Of a stretch of DNA of 64,000 bases, positions 1 through 10,631 are shown in pieces (the stretch's first letter is position 1; each line of letters starts with the position of its first letter). The translations under genes and the position numbers were made by a program. The notes under the pieces were generated by a model. The model did no database searches, was not told the origin of the DNA, and was given only the letters and a program-made list of their open reading frames with translations. Source of the DNA: Pegoplata infirma (taxonomy: Eukaryota > Arthropoda > Insecta > Diptera > Anthomyiidae); the NCBI GenBank assembly GCA_963921195.1, contig OY992540.1, forward strand, positions 37,967,890 through 38,031,889, written 5' to 3'.

Positions 1-1
1 G

Positions 2-613
2 ACCAAACACAATGGTCTTAAGCTTCCTTCGCTGATGGGTGTTACTCTCCAACTATCCACAGATGTAAAATATTTAGCGGTCACTCTAGATAGTAAACTA
101 ACGTGGACAAAATATGTTGAACTAAAAGAACCTCGGGCGCACCGTATTTTCTGGCAGTGTCGCAGAACTTTTGGAAAGGCATGGGGTCTAAGACCTGCGG
201 GGGTGCACTGGATGTACCTAGCATTTATTAGACCTTTTGTAACGTATGCGGCGATGGTCTGGTGGCCAAGAACGGTAGTAACATCGTCCCGGGCTCTGTT
301 GGACGGACTACAAAGAGCGGCTTGCTTGGGGATCACGGGTGCCATGAGTACTACACCAGGCGCAACTTTTAACGCTATGTTAGACATGCTTCCCTTGGAT
401 CTACATATCCAAGGGGTAGCCATGAAATATCTGTGCAGACTCCGTAAAAATGGATCATGGCATGAAGACTTCAATGTAGGATATGGTCAATTGTTTCATG
501 GGCTTTTGGAACTTCGCCCGATGTTAAGCATGCCCTTAGACGGTATGACGCCTTGCATAGAGTTTGGTAGGAAGTTCAGTGTAAACTTTCTTCCCAGGGT
601 TCTCAAGAGCTAG
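2..613 (+). pseudogene. Reverse transcriptase C-terminal part (palm end/thumb) of a LINE
   Basis: The frame is open from the window edge; the first ATG at 35 is internal and is not a true start. Translation shows the block that follows the RT catalytic core in Jockey/I/R1-type ORF2 proteins: VKYLAVTLDSKLTW, then RRTFGKAWGL, then RPFVTYAAMVWWPR, then LQRAACLGITGAMSTTP. The family would next have a linker, RNase H and a C-terminal Cys/His region. Here the frame stops at 611-613, and the DNA from 612 encodes the family's last 30 residues in another frame, so an internal deletion lies near 600-612. The YxDD active site lies upstream, outside the window. The identification as RT is secure; the clade is uncertain. 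Confidence 0.8.
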
Positions 614-707
614 ACTACGGATAATGGGATCTGATATTCTGTCAAAGGCTATGGTCGATGGAATCTACCTGTCTGAATTTCTCTGGTTTGTGAAAACATC
701 TGAGTAG
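612..707 (+). pseudogene. LINE ORF2 extreme C-terminus after deletion
   Basis: Reads RLRIMGSDILS...LSEFLWFVK and ends with TAG at 705-707. It aligns with the C-terminal tail RLRILGSDILS...LSDFLKFVK of the LINE on the minus strand at 30636-30821. It is out of frame with the RT part that ends at 613, which places the deletion junction. Too short to function. Confidence 0.7.
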
Positions 708-1061
708 TTTGAGCAAGCACCTTTCACTCTTTTTAAACATTTTCTCATCCTTTACTTAATTCTTTTTTCCATAGTATGGTACAATGGGCCATTTTAAGTC
801 TGAGCGCCGTGGGGGTTACAACTCAACAAACCCCCTAGGAATCGAAATTTCTAAAAATCCTTTCTTAGTAGGTTGTTTTGTAAACTAAGCCTAGTAGACT
901 TAAAACAATTCAATTTGGTCGCTTTAAATATGATCTCTTTAATTTATTTTTATCACAAACTATTCTCCTTACTCAATTCACTTACACTGTAATGCAGTAA
1001 ACAAAATATATTGTTCACTTTCATGTGGTAGGTAAACTTGTGTTTTTTAGTTTATATATCA

Positions 1062-1425
1062 GTAATCGTTATTGTTATGTACACCATTCTTCTTCTTCTT
1101 ATGCTGTCGTTGCTGTTGCAGGGATTTAGGTTGCTGTTGCTGGTGTTGTTGCTGCCTTGTTGCATTTATTGTTGATGATGGTTATTATCACCCCCAATCT
1201 GTAACGTGCCGAACTGTTAAAATCAACTTTTGTGTTGCTGCTTCTAATGTTGTTGTGTTTGGTTATTGTTGCTCGGTCGTTGCTCATTGCCTCGCCACCA
1301 CCATCAGTTAATGGACTAGTCGTTTAGGTAATGCTATTGGCAACTGTTTTAACCACTTTCATCAGATGACGTTGTTGTAGTTGTTGTCGTCGTCTTAGTC
1401 GTTGTTCTACTGCTACCTCTCAAAA
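1062..1425. repeat. GTT/GCT trinucleotide-rich tract
   Basis: Imperfect GTT, GCT and CTT triplets (opa-like CAA/CAG on the minus strand) over about 350 bases. The Cys/Val-rich open frame at 1072-1311 is a consequence of the triplets and shows no recognisable domain. No function assigned. Confidence 0.5.
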
Positions 1426-1584
1426 CTAATAATTGCAACGTGTTTAGCATACAACCGGAAAACAATTTATAGCTTTAATATTTCACTAACCCTTAAGTGA
1501 TTTTATTTTTCAGTTTTTTTTTTGGGTGGAATAACACAAACACCTTTTAGTATTTTAACTCCAACTACTTCTGAGTTGAGAATT

Positions 1585-1946
1585 GGGGCGTCCCTTCAAA
1601 TCTAAACTTACGAATCTCGTATTGTTATACACGTCGAACGATGGTCACTTAGTGGCGATTGTGGGAACATTTTTAGAAAAAATTTTGCAAGGGCATATTC
1701 AGTCGGCAACCAGTGAACAAAGTTTAAAAAAATTAAAAAAAATGTTTGGGCCGGATTTGGTTGAAAAATTCGAAAATTAATTTTGGTCGAAAAACGTATT
1801 TTTATTTCAAACATTGACCGCTGGCTTCCGACTAAAGATGCCCTTGCACATTTTTTATATAAATTTTCCCACAATATGCTTTTCCTCCATCGTTCGGCAG
1901 GTATTTCATACACGAAATTCAAAAGTTTTGATTTGATGGGACCCCC
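1585..1946. mobile_element. Short foldback element
   Basis: The two halves are imperfect reverse complements centred near 1770. The left end reads GGGGCGTCCC...CAAATCTAAACTT; the right end read inward gives GGGGGTCCC...CAAATCAAAACTT. Flanks are AATT and TATT (3 of 4 matching), compatible with the 4-bp duplications of the other foldbacks. The opposing open frames here are mirror images of the arms, not genes. A diverged piece of the right arm recurs at about 8055-8270. Confidence 0.6.
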
Positions 1947-2686
1947 TATTAAGTATTTGTACAAAATGTGTGTTTGGGTTCTTACTATCTTATGTTATTG
2001 CCACTGATGCTTCAGACGCGGTTAAAGACAATTTTCTTTATATTTTTTTGTACAGGCATATTACGGGTACACTGATTGACGTGCTTGCATGGCTGCTTTT
2101 AAAACTATTTATTTTACGACTTGGGGTTTTTAAAGAATCCTCCATTATTATTATTTTCTTTTTCATGCTCATCTCTTATTTTTGTTCTTGAGTTTTATAT
2201 TTATTTGTCTTAATATGGCGGTTGAGTTTCCTGTGTACTATTTGGTTGCAACAACATTTGCCTGATGGTTATTGGTATATTCATGTTCTGCTCTGCATGT
2301 TCCAATTCTGGTTTGTAGGTGTAAATGTATGATGATGTTGATGTACTCTGTATGTGGCCGTATATTTTCAGGCATCTTTAGTGCATATCAATCAGTTTAT
2401 TGTATTGCATGTCAATAAAATGAAAACAAAATACACAAGAAGTAGTTGATTTTTATAGGCAGACTGATTGTTTATGTCTCTACACTTTTGCAGGCGATAT
2501 ACTTTAAAAAATCATGCAATAACCGCGGTTTATTTGATTTAACTTAAATTGATCTATTTATTGGTGGATAAAATCTGCAGAAAATAAAATTTATTTTATG
2601 GAAATGGAATAAAAATATTAATTGGATTGGGCAAAAAAATCTATTCCAGGGAATTTCAAATCCGACAAGCTTGCAAAACTGGGAAC
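1947..2686. other. No feature recognised
   Basis: AT-rich sequence with no coding, RNA or repeat signature that I can support. Short open frames lack family motifs. Confidence 0.4.
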
Positions 2687-2688
2687 TA

Positions 2689-4342
2689 CACTCAAAAAAA
2701 AAAGTTTGTAAAATTACAAGCAAAAGGTCTTGTAATTCTATTTTACTAATATTTTTGTCTATTTACAAAAATTCTTGTATTTTTAATAAAACAAAAACTA
2801 CCGTGCGCTTTGTAATTTTACTATAATATGTTGGTAAATTTATTTAACAATTTTTTTAGGTAAATTAACAAAAAAAATAATTATTTTACAAATTAAAAAA
2901 AAATACAAGGTGTTTAGTTGTTTTACATAAGAAAATTGTAATTGTACAACAACATTTTATTTGATAGTATTTAGTCTTTCTACCAAAAAATGTTTTATTA
3001 CAAACAATTTTTTTTTCAAGATTTTTTAGTTTACAAGGTTTTCAGTATTTTGATACAAAAAAATGTTATTAAACAAAAATTTGTATTGAAAAATAATTAT
3101 GAAACAATAGGAGACGCAAAAATTTTCTAATTACATATTTTGTTAAAAATTATTTTTTATAAATAAAAAATTTCATAAAAAAATTTTGAAAATTTTTTAA
3201 GTTCCCGATACAAACATTTTTCAATAAGTTGTAAGCTTTATCAAAAAAATTTAATATCAAGACAATTTTTTGGTAACTTGCTTTAAGTAAAATACCACAA
3301 TTTTTATATGTTTTTACTATATTATTGTTCTAGTTTTTTGTTTGTATTTTTACCATTTTTGGTAATTTTACCATATTTTTTTGGTACTTTTTTTTTAAAT
3401 CTGGCACTAAAATGTCAATCAAAAGCTGTCAATTATGAAAAACTAAGTTTTTTCTTATTTTATCAGGTACTTAAACGTCAAATCTACAATATCCAAAGTT
3501 TTTTTTTTATAATTTTTTAAAAATACTTGCTAAAATAATTAAAAATTCGAAAAAAAGGTAATTTTTTTGACTATTTTTTCTTGAAAATATATGAAATTTC
3601 TTGTGTAGCCTCCATCGCAATTATCATATGTTCTAATTAAGAAAAACGAAATTCCGAAAAAAAAGTGCAGTGTTATACTCTAAAAAGTTTGTTAAAAGTG
3701 TTCAAGTGAAAAAAAAAAAAATCATTTCAGGTTGTTAAAGTGCTACTCCAGCTACCGAAGAAGGAAAAATAAGATGCACCAATGGAAAAAGCCCTTAAAT
3801 TTACAAAACCAATATGTAAATATACCAAATTTTTTGTAAATTTACAAAACAAATATGAAAGTTTAGAAAACAAAATTGTATACTTACAGAAAAAGTTGTA
3901 ATTTTACTAAAATGAAGTAGAAAATACAAAAACAATATTGTAAATTTACAAATTATTTGGTTAAACTACTGTTTTTACGGCAAAAAATAAGAAAAAATGG
4001 TATATTTACAATAAAAATTGTAAATTTACCACTTTTTACTGTAAATATACAAGTTTTTTGCCATAAAAAACTGTAGTTAAACCAAACAATTTGTAAATCT
4101 ACAATTTTATTTTTTGATTTTCTACTTTATTTCGTAAATTTACAACTTTTTTTGTAAGTCTACACTAATATTTTACAAAAAAATTGTAAATTTACACTTT
4201 CTCCCCGTAATTTTTTTGTTAAATCAATTTACAAATTATCCCCGTAACATTACGGGGATTCTTGCTAGTACATATTTTACAAAACCTGCCCCGTAAAATC
4301 ACGAGGATTTTATGTCATTTTACAAACTTTTTTTTTTGAGTG
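2689..4342. mobile_element. 1.65-kb TIR element, TA target site, CACTCAAAA ends
   Basis: Terminal inverted repeats CACTCAAAAAAAAAAGTTTG at the left and its complement CAAACTTTTTTTTTTGAGTG at the right, each flanked by TA (2687-2688 and 4343-4344). The interior is dominated by TTTACAAAA/TTTGTAAA motifs in both orientations and has no transposase. A TA target and CAC... ends fit a Tc1/mariner-type non-autonomous element. Related interior fragments occur at 10110-10530, 17690-17854 and 49735-50040. Confidence 0.7.
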
Positions 4343-4399
4343 TACCTTATAGGTTACAACAGAATTGAAATATGTTGGTATGGCTTTAGCAAGTTGCAA

Positions 4400-4902
4400 A
4401 TAAAATCTACGGCTTAGTTCCGCGAGAGAGACTAACAAAAGATGGGCAATGGATGGATGGACGTGTGAGAGGATACGACAGATTTGGTCCTCTCTTAATC
4501 AGAAGCTCATAAGTGAGCTAATATCGCCTTCAAGAGGAAAGATTTCGACAGTGGTTGCTATAATTACCGGACACTGTCTTATAGAAAAGCACGCAGAGCG
4601 ATTAAATGTGCCGTCGAATGATTTTTGCTATAGTTGCATGGAGTTTGAAACTATCGAACACTTCGTCTGAAATTGCCCGGCACTGTTTGGTCAGAGACTT
4701 GCTTCACTGGGATCTATGCAGCTGCACGATCTTTTTGATTTGTCTGATGTCAAAATTCAATATCTAAGCAGTTTGATAAGAAGTTGAAATTAGTTAGTCC
4801 CTGACTAGTAAGGAAACCTATTACAGTCCCGTGGTATCACAACGAACCTCAGAGTCTAGGTGTGTTGACGTAAAACGTCAGCAGCCACTTACAACCTAAC
4901 CT
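4400..4902 (+). mobile_element. LINE 3' fragment with AACCT-type tail
   Basis: 5'-truncated retrotransposon. It holds ORF2 C-terminal coding, then a 3' UTR containing GTGGTATCACAACG, AGAGTCTAGGTGTG and GACGTAAAACGTCAGCAGCC, and then the tail AACCTAACCT. The same 3' UTR recurs, interrupted, at 55008-55570. A diverged version lies on the minus strand at 50213-50585. Confidence 0.75.
4449..4787 (+). pseudogene. LINE ORF2 C-terminal zinc-knuckle region, nonsense-broken
   Basis: Reads ...VVAIITGHCLIEKHAERL..DFCYSCMEFETIEHFV, then TGA at 4668-4670 where the family usually has Cys, then NCPALFGQRLASLGS... to TGA at 4785-4787. The pattern C-x2-C...H-x4-C followed by CPAL is the hallmark of the region after RNase H in Jockey/I-like ORF2. 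The first Met at 4449 is internal. The premature stop replaces a likely zinc ligand, so the copy is inactive. Confidence 0.75.
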
Positions 4903-5639
4903 ATTGCCCTGCTCCCGCCCTTCCTATCCAATTTTCCCCTTGTTGATCCTATAAGGATCATTAGACTGGCATTTTTTTAACTTTAGATTTTACCAAGAGT
5001 CCGGACAAAATTTTATTGTCCTATGGCTAAAACTAATGTGGCACAAACTTGAGGCCAATTGAATTAAATTTTTTTTACTCGACCTTTGAGATTCAATATG
5101 TAAAAAATAAAGTTGTTCAAGCTCGAGGTCAATTGTTTGTAAATTTCTCTATAGCCTTTATATAAAAAATATAAAAACATGATTTTAGGATGGACCAACA
5201 TCGCGTTTTAATATTTTTTAGATACCATTCTTAACTTTTGAGACCAATTTGGATAAAAAATGTCTGCGAAGGCTGTACTCTGGCCCAAAGCATTAAATCA
5301 TGATAATGTTTTGCTGTATTCTTAAATGGTGTTCTTTCCAAAACAATATTTTTCTAAAAAATAACGCTTTGTTATTATTGTAATTCTATGCAAAACGCAT
5401 CGAAATATCGGCCGAGTACCCCATTATGTTTAAAGCAGTGATGGGCATTTTTGTAATTCTTATTCCCGCGGGAATAGAATAAAAAATGCTGCTTGTGCGC
5501 TGTCGACACACGTACACTATAAAATTCTGTTGCTTGAGCAAATTTGTTGACTTTTCGCTTGCTACTTCCCACACAAGCATAAATGTTATAGTATGTGTGT
5601 GCGCACCACTGGTTTAAAGGTACATATATGATTGATCGG
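4903..5639. other. Mostly unassigned; weak foldback-family similarity at 5010-5130
   Basis: The block at 5030-5080 (ATGTGGCACAAACTTGAGG...) resembles the arms of the foldback at 22575-23590, which read ATGTGGTACAAATTTGAG. Nothing else is recognised; the small minus-strand frames at 5375-5580 have no motif. Confidence 0.35.
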
Positions 5640-5885
5640 TGAAGGTTTCATACAAGGGAAGTATCTCAACCCTTATAAACCGATTTGCATGAAACTTAAA
5701 ATATATGTAAAAGAGACAATTCTAAGGGTTGTCTCGGCTTATCGGCCATATCGGGGATTTAGGGGTTCAAAACATGGGTCAAAAAATGGTGAAAAAGTCG
5801 TTTTTTTGGATTTTTTCAGCTATTTCATTCTAAGAAATTATATGATGTTTACATATGAGAAGAAAGGTTTTTTTAATGAATACTT
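5640..5885. mobile_element. Half copy of a foldback element
   Basis: ACAAGGGAAGTATCTCAACC, then CCGATTTGC, CTCGGCTTATCGGCCATATC and CATGGGTCAAAAAATGG follow the left arm of the element at 18702-19287 almost base for base. The opposite arm is absent, so this is a truncated copy. The open frame at 5632-5943 only reflects it. Confidence 0.7.
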
Positions 5886-5934
5886 TTTCCATGAAAAAGT
5901 GATTTCTATCTATCTGTGTTTGAAGATAAAAAAA

Positions 5935-6046
5935 AGTTTTTGATGAAAAAAAGTTTTTAATGAAAAAAGTTTTTAATGAAAAAAAGTTTTTAATAAAAAA
6001 GGATTATTAATAAAAAAATTATTTGAGGATAAAGTTAATGAAAAAC
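5935..6046. repeat. Minisatellite, TTGATGAAAAAAAG-like unit
   Basis: About six imperfect copies of a 13-20 base unit, (T)TAATGAAAAAAAGTTTT. The same kind of array continues on the other side of the DINE copy (6630-6722). Confidence 0.65.
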
Positions 6047-6629
6047 AAGTAAAAAAGTTAAATTCGGCCTTGCCGAATGTAGTGATACCCTTCACAATTT
6101 CTAAAAGATTATTGCAAAAACTTTATTTAAAAGGAAATTACTTTTGAAAAAAAATTTCCGCGAGAAAAAAAATTGGTAAAAAAAAAAAATCCGCAATTTT
6201 TTTTTGTCCAAAAATATGTTTGTACTTGTTTAAATACCATTTTGTGTTTAATTATGTTCACATAAGTCAACCAGCAGCCGAATTAAAGCATTTTGTATTT
6301 TTAGGTTATGTTGAATGTACTAAAATTTTTGAGGTGTCCTTACATTATCGTTCATAACTTTTTAACCGCTGAACCGATATCGCTCAAATCCAATACCAAA
6401 CTTCTCTGGAGAACTTCAAATATATATGTTTAATAACAGTCACCTCTGTTTTCAATTTTGGACGTGACCACATTTTCCACAGACAGAGAGACGGACAGAC
6501 GGACATCGCTAGAATGTCTTAAAATCGATCGGGCATCATGAATATATATACTTTATGGGGTCCAGACCGATATTGTGATGAGTTACAAACGGAATGACAA
6601 ACTTATATATACCCTCTATCACTGGTAAA
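6047..6629 (-). mobile_element. DINE-1/INE-1-like element
   Basis: Read on the minus strand it has the DINE-1 order: TATA...GGGTATA start, core ATATATATTCATGATG, CGATTTTAAGACATTCTAGC, the CCGTCTGTCCGTCTCTCTG run, and a terminal hairpin ATTCGGC-AAGGCCGAAT followed by an AACTTTTTTACTTGTT end. DINE-1 is a non-autonomous Helitron/Helentron family known from Diptera. Assignment rests on the shared order of motifs, not on an alignment. Confidence 0.7.
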
Positions 6630-6722
6630 AAATAAATATTGATGAAAAAACTAGATATTGATAAAAAAAAATATAGATGAAAAAAAAAGAATTTTTAAAA
6701 AAAACTATTGATGAAAAAATGT
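6630..6722. repeat. Minisatellite, ATTGATGAAAAAA unit
   Basis: Imperfect copies of ATTGATGAAAAAA, the same kind of array as at 5935-6046 and 7600-7820. Confidence 0.6.
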
Positions 6723-6724
6723 TT

Positions 6725-7595
6725 ATACTTATATGGGCTATTTCACGTCAACGGGAGAACCCCCGCCTCCAAAATTCTATTGGTCGTGGAGAGTTGTATT
6801 ATGGCTTATAATTTAGCCAATGATCTCTACTTTTGAAAGCTGAGTGGCGGAAGTTGAACCCAATGGTTAATGAGCCAATATGGCGGCGCGAATCGGTATA
6901 CCCCGATCGGGATATGCTGGAAACTAATGAAGGAGTTATCGGATTTTTCTGTAATTTGTTATTAGGGGGTTTATTGGAACACTTATTTCGAATTTTCATT
7001 CAGATTTCAAAAATTCAAAATGGCGGATCCAATATGGCGGATGATTTTTTCGAGGTTTTCGCATTCAAATAAAATTCGGTTCCCGTTTGTATTATGGGTC
7101 GCAAAACACGATTCTGAATTTAGATTTCCAAAATTCAAAATGGTGGATCCAATATGGCGTTATTTTTTTTTTTTAATATCGATTTCCTTGAAACTTGTTA
7201 TCGGGGGGCAATTTAGGACGTTCATTTCGAATTTTTATTCAGATTTCAAAAATTCAAAATGGCGGACTCAATATGGCGGATGGTTTTTTTTTAAGTTGTC
7301 GCATTCAAATAAAACTCGGTTTCCGGGTATATTATGGGTCACTAAACACGATTCTGAATTTAGATTTCCAAAATTCAAAATGGCGGATCCAATATGACGT
7401 AATTATTATTTGTTTTATATTTCGATTTCCTTGAAACTTGTTATCCGGGGGTTATTTGGGACGCTGATTCTGAATTTTTATTCAGATTTAAAAAATTCAA
7501 AACGGCGGATCCAATATGGTAGATTATTTTTTTTTTAAATTGTCGCATATAAGTTAAACTCGATACCAGGGAGTTTTATGAGTCACTTAGTACGA
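6725..7595. repeat. About 240-bp tandem repeats with paired ATGGCGG blocks
   Basis: Three diverged units start near 6965, 7205 and 7441. Each carries ATTCAGATTT(C/A)AAAAATTCAAAA followed by (T/C)GGCGGATCCAATATGG(C/T), then a T-run, GTCGCATTCAAATAAAA, and a second TCCAAAATTCAAAATGG block. The overlapping plus-strand frames (7020-7434) arise from the repeat. A second region with similar ATGGCGG pairs but a different unit is at 52430-53115. Confidence 0.7.
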
Positions 7596-7599
7596 ATTT

Positions 7600-7825
7600 T
7601 ACATAATAAAAATATTATTAAAAAAGTGATTGTTGTAAAAAAAAATATTGAGAAGAAAACATAAATAGAATATTGATGAAAAAAAATATTGAGAAAAAAA
7701 TAATATTAATGGAAAAAAAATATTGATGAAAACAAAATTTTATGAAAAAAAATGTTGATGAAAAAAATATTGATTAAAAAAATATTGTTGAAAAAAATAA
7801 ATGATGAAAAATAATTACATTACGT
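7600..7825. repeat. Minisatellite, TATTGATGAAAAAAA unit
   Basis: Around a dozen imperfect 13-16 base copies of AATATTGATGAAAAAA. Same family as the arrays at 5935-6046 and 6630-6722. Confidence 0.7.
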
Positions 7826-8054
7826 TAAATATATTTTTATTCAACACGAGGTGAATTATGATCCAAGTTACAAACACATGTTACTAAATTTTTATCGTTA
7901 GCTTATATAGTCAAACTGAGGTGGCGTTCTTCAACTTTTTTTTTAGACACCAGCCTAAAAACATTATCATGCTAAAATAATTTTTGAGTTTAAAAATCAT
8001 GATCTGTGGATCAAAATCTCGGTTTTGGAATTTTTTAAAATATATTTCAAATAA

Positions 8055-8270
8055 AGTACTAAAAATTTCCGAACTTTTGAGCCGGATTAGGTAAAAAAAA
8101 AATCGGACATGAATTTTGGTCGAAATGAGTAATTTTTTCCAACTTTGATCGCTGGTTGCCGACTCAGGATGTCATTGCAAAATTTGTTCATAAATTTGTC
8201 CATAATCAGCTCTAACGTGGCCATAGTTTGGTAGGTATTACGACACGAAACGCCCTACGAAACATGTTTT
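8055..8270. mobile_element. Diverged fragment of the 1.6-kb-region foldback
   Basis: Contains TTTTGGTCGAAA, then GATCGCTGG(T)TGCCGACT, AAGATGTC-like and GGTAGGTATTACGACACGAAA, in the same order as the right arm at 1775-1946. No opposite arm is present. Confidence 0.55.
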
Positions 8271-8373
8271 TTTTATTTTATTGCTTATATCATTCTCAAC
8301 ATGTTTTTGGAAGGACTTTATCAATGCGTACTCATCTTGATCCTTTTACCGGAAGAGTATGTTAGTAGTTTAT

Positions 8374-8594
8374 GTGCTCGATTCTGGAATACGACTTCAC
8401 CATTCACCTAATTTTTAATTTTTATTGATATTCTTTCGAATTTTAAGATTTTTAAATTTGTTCTTGTAATTATTAAAGATATTAAATAGATCTTTAATTG
8501 TTGCAAGAAAAAAAATTTAAATCTTGGAATTTGAAAGGATATGAATTTTTTAAAAATTAGGTGGATAGTGAAATCGTATTCCAGAATCGAGCAC
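8374..8594. mobile_element. 221-bp MITE with 40-bp inverted termini
   Basis: Left terminus GTGCTCGATTCTGGAATACG and right terminus CGTATTCCAGAATCGAGCAC are perfect complements over 20 bases and continue imperfectly (CACCATTCACCTAATTTTTA). Flanked by TAT on both sides (8371-8373, 8595-8597), a possible 3-bp duplication, so a PIF/Harbinger-type mechanism is possible. Non-coding. Confidence 0.8.
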
Positions 8595-8599
8595 TATAT

Positions 8600-8680
8600 T
8601 TCATAACTTATGGGGTTCTAGTTCCACATTTCGATGTGTTACTTACGAACTGACGACCAATTTATTGCCATCTGCGAGTG
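8600..8680 (-). mobile_element. DINE-like end fragment
   Basis: CTTATGGGGTTCTAG...CGATGTGTTAC...GAACTGACG resembles CTTTATGGGGTCC...GTGATGAGTTACAAACGG...TGAC in the DINE copy at 6540-6600. Confidence 0.45.
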
Positions 8681-8689
8681 ATGTGCACT

Positions 8690-9130
8690 CTAATCAAAAT
8701 TTGTTGAAATTTACCCAATTTATAGTAGGAAACTGGACTCCTACTATAAATTGGGTAATTTTATTCTGAATGTGTAAATTAAATAAATTGACCACAATTG
8801 AATAAATTGACAACAAAAAAAAAACATTCGGCGCCAGCCAGCATCAAACTCGCCACCTTCCGATTTGAAAGCAGACTTCTTAACCACTACGCTACGGAAG
8901 CTTATATCTTTTTCTGACGTTTTAGTTATTTAACATGTTGATGGTTGACAATTTTATTTACACATTTGTGTGTAAAATATTTGAATTAACGGATAATATT
9001 TATAATTTGCTGTGTTTAATTGGTTTAAAAGTATTTTCCGTATTTTGTGCTTATATTAACACAAAATGCGTGCTATTCAACAAAAATTTACCTAATTTAT
9101 AATAGTAAGTTTACGTGCGTGTTTTAGAGT
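8690..9130. mobile_element. MITE carrying a tRNA-like module (copy 1)
   Basis: Ends GCACTCTAATCAAAATTTG and, inward from the right, ACACTCTAAAACACGCACG; the termini CACTCTAA are shared. The internal AATTTAC(C)CAATTTATAGTAGG blocks are mirrored at the right end. The same element, with the same tRNA-like core, is at 21391-21813. Confidence 0.7.
8830..8901 (-). tRNA. tRNA-like sequence inside a MITE (likely non-functional)
   Basis: Minus-strand sequence begins GCTTCCGTAGCGTAGTGG, where TAGCGTAGTGG is a good polymerase III A box, and has GCGAGTTTGATGCTGG about 33 bases on, a degenerate B box/T arm. The anticodon region reads TCTGC-TTTCAAA-TCGGA with a mismatch in the stem. Acceptor pairing is poor. 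It is therefore a tRNA-derived promoter-like module rather than a confident tRNA gene. Confidence 0.45.
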
Positions 9131-9133
9131 GTA

Positions 9134-10105
9134 ATCTTCCAATATCATTTCTGTTATAGTCCGGCTTCATCTAACAATAAGTGCATTAAGGAAGTTGAAC
9201 CCCTGCTTGGGCGCCATAATTTTTTCCTGTGTTATTTTGCCATTTACTGTTAACTTAAATTTCTTAAAAATTTCTCGTTGTGATTTGTTTGTCTTTTAAA
9301 TGCTTTGACTTGGCACATTCTCTATATCTTTTGAAGTAAGTGTTTTTTTGATGTTTTCCTTTTCCAATTTCTAGACAATTTTCTTCGATTTTGTGGTTAA
9401 TGTATAGGAATGTTGGTTATGTTGATATTCATTTAGTTTCTTTACTTTTCCATAGTAAAAAGTAAATACTCGTATATATTGGATTTTATTATTCTTTTTT
9501 TTTTGTCTGCAAGTTTTACTTTAACTTGCTTTCTTTCATTCCTTTATTTGAGGTGCGTTGTTGGTTAAACGAAACTTATACAATTTTGTTATTGTAGAAA
9601 AGTTTTCTACATCGTTTCAGAATTTCCCTTCTAATTGTGATGCACTAGGCGATTGCCAAAGATGTGAAGTTTCCTGTTTCCTGTTCCTTAATTTTTTTTT
9701 TATTTATTTTCTTTTTTTTAAAGAAAATTTTCGAGAAATAAGAGAAAATTACTATTTTACACATGGAATATAATATGAACGTTTTCTGTAACCATAATCC
9801 ACTTGAAGTTTTACTAACATTCACATAACCTGCATAACTAAAATATTAACAGTTTGAAGTGCAGAAAAGTTTTTGGCACTATTTACACAGACGACCAACT
9901 TTTGACTTCTTTATCCTTCATGATCCGCGCTGGTTATTTTGTTCTGCTTTTTCTTCATCTTTAAATGACAGCCACCTTTTCGTTGGTAACATATGAATAT
10001 GCATTTGAAATGGTTTAGGACATGTGTTCTCATATTCACTTTATTTTCATTCGTATGCATCATTAGGGTGGTAATATTTTCAAATCTTTAATTTATAAAT
10101 GAGTT
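9134..10105. other. No feature recognised
   Basis: AT-rich sequence without a motif-bearing ORF, RNA or clear repeat. Confidence 0.4.
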
Positions 10106-10535
10106 CACACAAAAAAAAAAACTTTGTCAAATTACTAGGAAAAGTCTCGTAGTCCCATTTTACCAATATTTGACAGTTTTCCTTGTTTTTTAACAAACAA
10201 ATTTGGATCGAAATTTAATTTTTTTTTGTAATTTTACAAATTTCCAAAATATTTTTACAAAAAAAAATCTAGTAGATTCACGAGAATTTCTTGTTAGTTT
10301 TAATGCGCTAAAAAAAGTTGTAAATTAACATTTTTATTGGTAAAAATCTTGTAAAATTACGTAAAAGCTCGTAATTTTTACTATGAATTCTCGTTAAAAA
10401 TCTAGTTAAAAATCTTTGTAAAAACACAAAACCTCCTTGTAAGTTTTATCGCGTCAAAAAATTTGTAAATTTACAATTTTAATGGTAAAAAGCTTGTAAA
10501 GTTACAAAATTATTGGTAAAAAGGATATTAAAACT
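10106..10535. mobile_element. Fragment of a TTTACAA-rich TIR element family
   Basis: CACAAAAAAAAAAACTTTG start, then repeated TTGTAAATTAACA, GGTAAAAATCTTGTAAAATTAC and GTAAAAAGCTTGTAAAGTTAC motifs, as inside the 2689-4342 element and at 49735-50040. The right end is not defined. Confidence 0.5.
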
Positions 10536-10631
10536 TCTGAGGGCACGATGAATGATAATGGAACTTGTTTCATAAATTTCAATTATTTTTAAATGTCTGT
10601 TTTTAAGTCGAAATATAAATTTTAAATATAT

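Larger units (their letters stand above)
1..836 (+). mobile_element. LINE (Jockey/I-like) 3' part, internally deleted
   Basis: Retrotransposon remnant running in from the window edge. It holds the end of a reverse transcriptase (to about 605), then a junction straight into the extreme C-terminal coding region (612-707), then a 3' UTR. The UTR at about 770-836 matches, in reverse complement, the 3' UTR of the LINE at 30365-30832 (shared blocks include GGTACAATGG and CTGAGCGCC). It ends in an AACTCAAC-type tail. RNase H and most of the zinc-knuckle region are missing, so this copy is dead. The family assignment is from protein-level resemblance only. Confidence 0.75.

Noticed and set aside
1072..1311. 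Cysteine-rich small protein
   Set aside because: Triplet-repeat composition (TGT/TGC from GTT/GCT repeats) explains the cysteines; no signal peptide or conserved spacing.
7020..7434. 125-residue plus-strand protein
   Set aside because: Created by the ATGGCGGATCC tandem repeat; the two overlapping frames repeat the same peptides.
8830..8901. Functional suppressor tRNA (anticodon UCA)
   Set aside because: Poor acceptor and T-stem pairing and location inside a repeated MITE; kept only as a tRNA-like feature.
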